From assembly GCA_949710005.1 (NCBI GenBank), contig OX453282.1, positions 14,644,509 through 14,708,508 of the forward strand: a stretch of 64,000 bases of DNA. Direction: 5' to 3'. This DNA is from Ricordea florida. Taxonomy: Eukaryota > Cnidaria > Anthozoa > Corallimorpharia > Ricordeidae. Under the pieces are notes generated by a model that saw nothing but the letters and a program-made list of their open reading frames with translations, was not told the origin of the DNA and ran no database searches. Made by a program: the position numbers and the translations under genes. Positions 57,941-64,000 of this stretch are shown piece after piece (within the stretch, counting starts at the first letter, position 1; every line of letters starts with the position of its first letter).

Positions 57941-58907
57941 GTGGCATGCCACCTGTATGGAATTCCCTGAAAAGCACAGACATTTCAGAGGAATCTTGCA
58001 AACTCATCATGTCCTCCTGGAGGCCTGGAACCAGGAAGCAGTATGGTACCTATATCCTACAGTGGACTGAGTTTTGTAACAAACAAAAAAGTGATTCGCT
58101 TTGTCCATCTGTAGGAACAGTTTTAGACTTTCTCACCAAGTTGTACAAAAAGGGTTTGTCATACACTGCAGTTACCACGGCTAGGAGTGCCTCCTTGCTC
58201 TCATTACCTGATGGCACTACATTTGGCAAGCACCCTCTGGTCTCCAAACTGATGAAAGGGATTTTTCAGAAGAGACCACCACAGCCAAGGTACTCTTCAG
58301 TTTGGTCTGTGAACACTGCTTTAACACACTTCCAGCAGATGCCTTCAGCCAGGGAACCCTCTGTAAAGGAACTTACTTTGAAATTGGTTATGTTACTGTT
58401 ATTAGTTACTGGCCAAAGAGGCCAAACCATTCTCCTCTTAGACTTGCACAATATGAGTGAATGCAATGATTCCTATACGTTTACCATTACGGAGCATCTT
58501 AAGCAAAGTCGACCAGGGAACCCAAACCCTGTCATTACTCCGTTTAGTGTGGATTTACACACCTTAAGGAGTATTTAAGTAGGAGTCAGACCATTAGAGG
58601 CACAGAGTCATACCTTCTTGTAAGTTTTGTCAAACCTCACAAGAGAGTGAGCAGAGACACCTTTAGCAGATGGATTAAAATTTCATTACATAGCGTAGGC
58701 ATTGATACCACACAATTCAAGCCTCACAGCACAAGACAAGCATCTACGTTTGCTCCGAAGAGAAATGCTGTACGTCTGCATGAAATCCTAAATACAACCG
58801 GCTGGGCATCTGCTGTAACGTTTGCTCGGTTCTATGATAAGCCTATTTTACAGGAGGCAGAATTTTCAAACGGGGTACTTTGTCATAAGCCTATTCACTC
58901 TGCCTAG
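57697..58907 (+). pseudogene. DIRS tyrosine recombinase, one break
   Basis: The first part (57697-58578) carries the N-terminal core-binding domain (WRPGTRKQYGTYILQWTEFC) and the first catalytic Arg (VTGQRGQT). A stop or shift near 58578 is followed by 58647-58907, with HSTRQAS (HxxR) and ARFYDK (the Tyr nucleophile). All active-site residues are present. This enzyme inserts DIRS elements without target duplication. Confidence 0.8.
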
Positions 58908-59082
58908 AATCTGGGAACTTTTCCAAGAGGTGTAGTCTTTGCCTCAGGTGCACTTTGTAATGAACCTGTGTATGCTCTGTAACTGATGATGTTATAGGAG
59001 GCAAACTTTTGCTAAAGGTGGCACTTGGTAATAAACTTGTTTTGTTCTGTAGCACTTGACTTCATGTGTCTGTTGCTGCGAA
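58908..59082. other. DIRS 3' region
   Basis: Non-coding. It contains loosely repeated phrases of about 55-75 bp (GGAGGCAAACTTTTGC and GTGCACTTTGTAATGAAC types). Confidence 0.45.
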
Positions 59083-59139
59083 ATCTCATGTAAGCCCGAA
59101 GGCACTGGTAACGAGGTGGAATCGAAAAATTAAACGAGA
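59083..59139 (-). repeat. DIRS right inverted terminal repeat
   Basis: The inverse of 17184-17239. Confidence 0.75.
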
Positions 59140-59395
59140 CATACCTGTAAGGTGAAGTTTGATTGAGATTCTACCGAGTTACAACAGTGCCAAGGGTTTA
59201 CATGCCCTCCCTCCCAGCCCTACTGGACTTACGGGGGTATCTCTCTTCTACCAGCCACATTCAGTCCTTCAAAAACTGAGTTGACGCATGCGCTTGCTAT
59301 CTCATGTAATCCCTTGGCACTGTTGCAACTCGGTAGAATCTCAATCAAACTCCACCTTACAGGTAAGTCTCGTTTAATTTTTCGATTAATTTGCA
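59118..59395. repeat. Inverted repeat beyond the DIRS terminus
   Basis: An arm at about 59118-59206 (GAAAAATTAAACGAGAC to the GTGCCAAGGG region) pairs with about 59302-59395, with few mismatches. Part of the loop (ACTGAGTTGACGCATGCGCT) matches the inverse of 17240-17262 near the left terminus. This fits the internal complementary region that DIRS elements use to form a circular intermediate, or a second, solo terminus. Confidence 0.6.
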
Positions 59396-59485
59396 CTTGT
59401 GAGTTTTTCAAATGCTGAAATTGCACTCGCCGAAGCGGCTCGTGCAATTTCAGCTTTTTAAAAAACTCACTCGTGCAAATTAATT
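59391..59485. repeat. Fold-back (MITE-like) hairpin
   Basis: AATTTGCACTTGTGAGTTTT and GCTGAAATTGCACTCG on the left pair with CTCGTGCAATTTCAGC and AAAACTCACTCGTGCAAATT on the right, around the centre CCGAAGCGG. Confidence 0.75.
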
Positions 59486-59559
59486 CCAAATTGAACTCGA
59501 AACCGTATGATTACCTTTACTAAACATCGGACCTCAGTTAAAACACACCACATTAGACG

Positions 59560-59745
59560 TACATACACGTTCGCTTTCCCTATACGATGCGGGCGGTAAA
59601 ATTCTGCACTAGCCCAACTGATGAATATTAAAACTTTTCTGAAAGCAGAGGAACTCTTTATGGTGATCAGCGTAGACTTGCCAAGCAGATGTTCCACACG
59701 ATTTATCTGACGCAAAATACCGCTGCATTTTGACACTACCTAAGT
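59560..59745 (-). pseudogene. LINE ORF2 scrap
   Basis: A minus-strand fragment reads SKCSGILRQINRVEHLLGKS and on. This matches the post-RT region of LINE-A (SSCMSSLAQISRVKHVFKRD) in layout. It is decayed. Confidence 0.5.
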
Positions 59746-60299
59746 CACATGCTCTGCGCGATTTCTGCGTAGGGTATGGGGGATTTGGTTTGCCTTGAAT
59801 AGGTTCGATTAAACATGCGCACCAGAAGTGAACAACAAGCTATAAGGAGTCGACTCAAGGGGTACGCCCCAGGGATATTGCACTAGGTCCATCTGATAAG
59901 GTTATCCTCATCTGCCCTTACGCTTGGCACTTAAGAGCGCCTGTCTGTAAAAATTTGGTAAGGGGTGGGTACCTAGTTTTTTCAGGGGGTGGTTTATCAT
60001 TTGTTCTTCCTCAGGAAGGGGTAGGTAGGTAGGTAGGGTGTTAGGTAGTTTTTTGGGGGGAGGGGTGGGTAGGTAAATTTTGTCAAAATTTGTTATTCTC
60101 ACTTAGGAAGGGGTGGGTAGGTAGTTTTGTCAAGGTGGTTAATCATATGATCCTCCTTAGGGAGGGGAAGGAGGTAATTACAGCACTTGTGTCACACAAC
60201 ACATGTACGCATGCGCACAGCCTATTACCCATGGTCATGGGAGGGGAATGTAAGCAAAAGTTGTCATCTGTGAGGGGAGGAGGTCGTAATTAGTACAGA

Positions 60300-60817
60300 A
60301 AAGTTACCAGCATTAAGGAAACTTTTTTTTCCATTTTTGTCCGCTCAGTCGCTTATTGACCCGTACCAATGTAACTTGCTGCTTATAATTTGCTAAAATA
60401 ATGGATCGTTTGCACCAGTCGGCTTCTACTATATATTTCCGTCATAAGAGCTATTTCTATTTCCTTTAATCTTGCTCTGACTGACAGCGCTCCGGAAAAG
60501 AAAACATTTTTGGCCAGTTGCAAAGTCATTTTCTAGCCGCTAGCCAGATAACAAAATGTCTTTAATCTTTTGCAATCACAACACACTGCACCAAAAAAAA
60601 AACCTGGACAGTATTCGACACTCAGTCAGGGTTCTAAAAAAGAGATTGTTTTTTTCTTGCTGCTTTTTTTTTGACTTAGTGGTTCTCTCCCGTTTTTTGC
60701 TACATTCTCAGCGTTCATATTTTCGGATGGAGTTAACTTTTTGTACTGTATGTACACTTCTTCAAAATACAAGGACATGTGACCTTGCTCAGGTCCATTA
60801 GAAATCTTATCCCTCCA
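60300..60817. other. Non-coding interior of the DNA transposon
   Basis: I see no gene. A few T-runs and unremarkable AT-rich sequence. Confidence 0.4.
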
Positions 60818-61588
60818 TCACAAGGCTATTACACAGCTTGAAAAATAATAGTTTACCCTGATTTTTCGCAACGAAAATTTCATAGAACACATCACAGGAA
60901 ATATGTGCCTGCTAATAAATTGAATTATGCGCTTGCTAATCAATATTGCTTGGCCTCCAGAATCGCTTAGGATGATTTCGTACGCTTTGCCTCGAATTCC
61001 AAATTCATTTAGTTTTGACATAACATCGTCTTTCATGTGAAGGTCACACAGCAAATGCTGGGCATATGATAGAGGTCTCCCAAAACCTTCACCCAGTGCC
61101 GTTTCTCCGTCTGTCCCATATATGAGGACATTTTGTGTGTTTTTATTTAGCTTTACCATTGTCGACGAAAGCTCGTAGTATGATGACGATTCCTTCTTAT
61201 GATGAATAATGGTTGGACCAATCCGGACAGGATTCTTGCCGTCTTTGTTTCGGAGAAGGAGATGTCTATATGTGGTTAGAGTTACGTAATACTTTCCAAA
61301 ATTAAAAGTGGGATCGACTCCTAAAATGCTAAACTGGCGAGGATTTGTGCAAAATCTTGTAATGTCGTTTAGTTGGTGGTCTGTGGCTACTACTACACAC
61401 GGATCTGACGATGTCTCGACTTTACGTACGAAGGCGTTTTTTGGATCTCTTTCTCCTAGCTTCAGCATTTCAATCAGTTCAAGCATAGGATCCTCTGGTT
61501 TTTCCTGGGATTTTTTTTTAATGTTTTTGACCTGTTGCACATTTCTGGGTAATATGCTGTGCGCATGAGTACATGTGTTGTGTGACAC
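60818..61588 (-). pseudogene. MULE-like transposase fragment
   Basis: A 256-codon frame with no clear ATG at its start (the first codon is GTG). It has a DDE-type signature, [16 protein letters not shown] (first Asp), then [10 protein letters not shown] and [12 protein letters not shown]. The C-terminal half of the transposase, including the catalytic Glu region and any zinc finger, is missing. The copy is therefore probably non-functional. The superfamily is inferred from these phrases. Confidence 0.5.
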
Positions 61589-61837
61589 AAGTGCTGTAAT
61601 TACCTCCTTCCCCCTCCCTAAGGAGGATCATATTATTAACTACCTTGACAAAACTACCTACCCACCCCTTCCTAAAAGAGAATAACAAATTTTGACAAAA
61701 TTTACCTACCCACCCCTCCCCCCAAAAAACTACCTAACCCCCTACCTACCTACCTACCCCTTCCTGAGGAAGAACAAATGATAAACCACCCCCTGACAAA
61801 ACTAGGTACCCACCCCTCACCAAAGATTCAAAAAATA

Positions 61838-61952
61838 GTTCAAAATTTAGTCCATGAAATAGTCCAAAAAATGGTCCAAAAAATGGTCCAAAAAATAGTC
61901 CAAAGAATAGTCCAATGGTCCAAGGGTCCAATGGTCCAAGGGTCCAATGGTC
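61838..61952. repeat. TGGTCC/AATAGTCC minisatellite
   Basis: Tandem short units (TGGTCCAAAAAA, then GGTCCAATGGTCCAAG) lie between the DNA transposon and the gypsy fragment. Confidence 0.85.
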
Positions 61953-62833
61953 CAGTCTATATTTTACCCTATGCTCTCTGAACAGAACTACGCTCAAATT
62001 GAGAAAGAACTGTTGGCCATCGTATTTGTATGCGAACGATTTCACCAGTTTGTCTACGGAAATGACATTGTGGTGCAAAGTGACCACAAACCACTTGAGG
62101 CGATAATGACAAAGCCATTATCTCAGGCACCCCCGAGAATTCAGCGATTGTTGATAAGGTTGCAAAAGTACAACTTGACAGTGCAATTCGTACCAGGAAA
62201 GTTAATGTTTATAGCAGACACGCTGTCAAGGGCGTACTTGAAAGAAACTGTTGAGGATCAATTAGACCTCAATGAGGACATCGAAGTCATGGTCCACAGT
62301 TTCATCCAAGAAATCCCAGCCAGCCCAGAAAGACTAGAACAGTTGAAAGAAGAAACTGCCATCGATGAAACCCTACAGGCGCTGAAAGCACAAATAGCAG
62401 AGGGTTTCCCAACCCACAGAAAGGCTTTGAAACCCATTCTCGCCCCATACTGGAACATCAGAAATGAGTTGAGTGAAGCTGAGGGTCTTCTATTCAAAGG
62501 GAGACAATTGATCATCCCAAGATCAATGCAAAGCAACGTTCTCAATCTCATCCATGAAAGCCATCTTGGAATTGAAAAGTGCAAGGCACGAGCAAGATCC
62601 ATTATTTACTGGCCTGGAATGTCACGCGACATCCACGATATCGTTGCAAAATGTGCAACCTGCCTGACGCACAGACACAAGAATCAGAAGGAACCGATGA
62701 TTCCACACGCCATACCAGCTCGCCCATGGCAAAAGCTTGGATCTGATGTATTCGAACACAAAGGAAAACCCTACCTTGTAGTAGTGGACTATTATTCCAA
62801 GTTCATCGAGACAAGCCTAGAGAGTGATAAAAG
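61953..62833 (+). pseudogene. Gypsy-3 pol fragment (RNase H and integrase)
   Basis: An open frame with RNase H (AQIEKELLAIVFVCERFHQF, SDHKPLEAIM) and the connection RIQRLLIRLQKYNLTVQFVP. The integrase HHCC finger follows (HESHLGIEKCKARA, CATCLTHRH), then the start of the catalytic core (GSDVFEHKGKPYLVVVDYYS). It has no LTR. It is cut at both ends, by the minisatellite and by element 3 at about 62834. Confidence 0.8.
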
Positions 62834-63079
62834 TACGGTTTTGGGACACAGAGATTTATTCAAGGATTTTTTAGCTTGTAACCTAAATAAATTTAGCAAA
62901 GCTTAATCAAAGCTTAATCAGAGATTTAATCAGAAATATTTTTACTGATTAAGTTTTGCAAGATTGCTAATGCTAGCACACTAGTAGAATATTAAGCAGT
63001 AATAAAAGAAAATTTCTAGGACACAGAATTTTAGGTAATATTTCTAGGACACATAAATTAATTCATTTTTAAAATTTGA

Positions 63080-63089
63080 TTTAAAGATT
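63080..63089 (+). promoter_or_regulatory. Element 3 promoter motif
   Basis: TTTAAAGATT lies 23 nt before the ATG at 63113. Confidence 0.65.
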
Positions 63090-63112
63090 AAAAAATATTT
63101 ACAAAAGTAATT

Positions 63113-63580
63113 ATGGATCGATTAAATGAGCTGAGTAAAACAAATTTGAAAAGAATTGCAGGATACTTAAAAATTAAGGGTAGATCAAAACTTAATATAA
63201 AAGAAGATTTTATTAATGAGTTTAAAAAATTTAAAGAAGAGGAAATTATAAATTTAATTGAATTAGTCACCAATACTTGCCCCTATATTTGCATACATGA
63301 AAAACACAAATATTTTTGCAAAGAATGTGGAGGGTCTCAAATATGCGATCATGATAGAATTAAGTATTTTTGCAAACAATGTAAAGGAGCACAAATATGT
63401 ATACATGGAAGAGTTAAGTATCGCTGTAAAGAATGTGGTGGATCTCAAATATGTGAGCATAAAAAACAAAAACAACAATGCAAAGAATGTGGTGGATCTC
63501 AAATATGCGGACACGGTAAACAAAAAGCTTCCTGTAAGAAATGTAGAATAAAAAATGATTTATATGATTTAAAGATTTAA
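63113..63580 (+). CDS. SAP/Rho_N-like plus CxH-CxxC repeat protein, element 3
   Basis: This 155-residue protein has an N-terminal helical module (residues 1-50, LKRIAGYLKIKGRSKLN) and five 18-residue repeats, each with C-x-H and C-x2-C (for example CIHGRVKYRCKEC). It is a relative of the protein at 14558-15265 but has one helical module instead of two and no proline-rich linker. Zinc binding is inferred from the pattern. DNA binding is likely but not shown. Confidence 0.8.
   Translation: MDRLNELSKTNLKRIAGYLKIKGRSKLNIKEDFINEFKKFKEEEIINLIELVTNTCPYICIHEKHKYFCKECGGSQICDHDRIKYFCKQCKGAQICIHGRVKYRCKECGGSQICEHKKQKQQCKECGGSQICGHGKQKASCKKCRIKNDLYDLKI
63568..63577 (+). promoter_or_regulatory. Element 3 promoter motif
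   Basis: TTTAAAGATT, overlapping the last codons and stop of the preceding gene, lies 20 nt before the ATG at 63598. Confidence 0.65.
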
Positions 63581-63597
63581 AAAATATAAAATAAAAG

Positions 63598-64000
63598 ATG
63601 GAAATATATAATTTTGATTTTGATTATTTTAATAAAGAAAAACTAAGTTTTTGTGATTTTATTGAGGAAATCAAAGAAGATTTGTTAAAAAATATAAAAA
63701 GATATATAAAATGGAATCGCAATATTATTTTTGGTGAAAAAAATTGTATTAAATTTATTGCTGAATATAATAATAAATATAACAATATTTGTTTTAGTTT
63801 CCCCGTTGATATAGATTTTGAGATTAACGAAATATTAGATGTTAAATTTTTTAAAGATGTAATAAATATAACAAATATATTTAATAAAAAATTTATTAAA
63901 ATGTTAGAACGCGATATATTTTGTTATAATTATGATAATTTTTTTACTGGAAAATTTAGTTTTTGTTTTGTTTGTAATAAATATAAAAGTATTCATAAAT
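63598..64000 (+). CDS. Unknown element 3 gene, cut by window end
   Basis: An ATG at 63598 opens a frame that stays open for 134 codons to the window end. The product is rich in Asn, Lys, Ile and Phe. It has a CFVCNKYKSIH segment near the end that could begin a zinc-binding group. I do not recognise it. The promoter motif at the right distance and the unbroken frame support a real gene. Confidence 0.65.
   Translation, partial: MEIYNFDFDYFNKEKLSFCDFIEEIKEDLLKNIKRYIKWNRNIIFGEKNCIKFIAEYNNKYNNICFSFPVDIDFEINEILDVKFFKDVINITNIFNKKFIKMLERDIFCYNYDNFFTGKFSFCFVCNKYKSIHK

Larger units (their letters stand above)
17184..59395 (+). mobile_element. DIRS retrotransposon split by nested insertions
   Basis: The DIRS pieces are 17184-19131 (left ITR, gag, RT start), 32529-33063 (RT middle and end) and about 57160-59395 (RNase H, tyrosine recombinase, right repeats). 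Everything between is later insertion. The gag-like, RT and RNase H segments and the R...HxxR...Y recombinase occur in DIRS order. Inverted terminal repeats are at 17184-17239 and 59083-59139. Several frameshifts and stops show that it is dead. Roughly 150 bp between the RT thumb and RNase H appear to be missing at the gypsy-2 boundary. Confidence 0.85.
59955..61823 (-). mobile_element. DNA transposon with about 250-bp TIRs (MULE-like)
   Basis: The ends are TTGGTAAGGGGTGGGTACC at 59955 and its inverse at 61823. The repeats extend inward about 250-280 bp (to about 60230 and from about 61560) and are rich in GGTAGGTAGG-type runs. Inside is one minus-strand transposase-like ORF. Long TIRs and a DDE-type domain suggest the Mutator-like superfamily. 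No clear target duplication could be read. Confidence 0.6.
62834..64000 (+). mobile_element. Element 3: left end of a second element-1-like provirus
   Basis: The gypsy-3 integrase frame stops matching near 62834, where AGTACGGTTTTGGGACAC begins, a start resembling AGTAGTATG of element 1. The following DNA is very AT-rich, with short repeats (TTTCTAGGACACA at two places). It then carries two genes each preceded by TTTAAAGATT, as in element 1. The first encodes a relative of the element 1 zinc-repeat protein. The rest lies outside the window, so the TIR and target duplication cannot be confirmed. Confidence 0.65.

Noticed and set aside
60090-60293. 67-codon ORF in the left TIR of the DNA transposon
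   Set aside because: It reads the GGTAGG-rich repeat and the inverted copy of the transposase start; there is no catalytic part.
1-64000. A bacterial or phage origin for the window
   Set aside because: LINEs, gypsy and DIRS elements, a SINE, TATA boxes, AATAAA signals and splice sites all point to an animal genome. No bacterial operon, ribosome binding site pattern or tRNA/rRNA gene was seen.

Overview
The window is eukaryotic, most likely from a metazoan, and is built almost entirely of mobile and virus-like elements. My guess is a cnidarian such as a stony coral or anemone, based only on the mix of DIRS, Polinton, Helentron, gypsy and CR1/L2-like elements. No ordinary cellular gene could be identified.

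Positions 173-15434 hold a complete Polinton/adintovirus-like element (element 1). It is very AT-rich, has terminal inverted repeats of about 0.43-0.50 kb and a 5-bp target duplication (CGCAA). Its thirteen genes all read without a break: protein-primed DNA polymerase, retroviral-type integrase, candidate capsid proteins, packaging ATPase, several membrane proteins and a zinc-repeat protein. A shared motif (T[T/C]TAAAGATT) lies 18-25 nt before the first gene of nearly every cluster. A relative (element 3) begins near 62834 and runs off the window.

Positions 17184 to about 59395 were once one DIRS retrotransposon (gag, RT/RNase H, tyrosine recombinase, inverted terminal repeats). It has been split by nested insertions. 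A minus-strand LINE (19132-32528) contains an apparently intact gypsy element (20754-25175) and a second LINE (25246-31071), which itself contains a third LINE (25676-30137). A second Polinton (33064-54188, TSD ATAGTC) contains a Helentron-like element (about 35008-37278) and a tRNA-derived SINE (about 41800-42090). A decayed gypsy copy follows (about 54198-57160).

The second Polinton keeps a DNA polymerase, chromodomain integrase, penton, major capsid protein, adenain-like protease, ATPase and many small genes. Several of these are broken by frameshifts or stops. Its left arm carries what I think is the most unusual thing here. A RING-finger gene on the minus strand has a splice donor at a codon boundary. 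Behind it lies a row of about a dozen short open segments; most are preceded by a pyrimidine tract plus AG, and nearly all of those read in the same phase. This looks like one RING head with a set of exchangeable C-terminal tails. The same element also encodes a short protein whose N-terminus copies the histone H3 tail.

To the right of the DIRS copy lie a fold-back element, a LINE scrap, a DNA transposon with about 250-bp inverted repeats (59955-61823), a minisatellite, a gypsy pol fragment, and the start of element 3.
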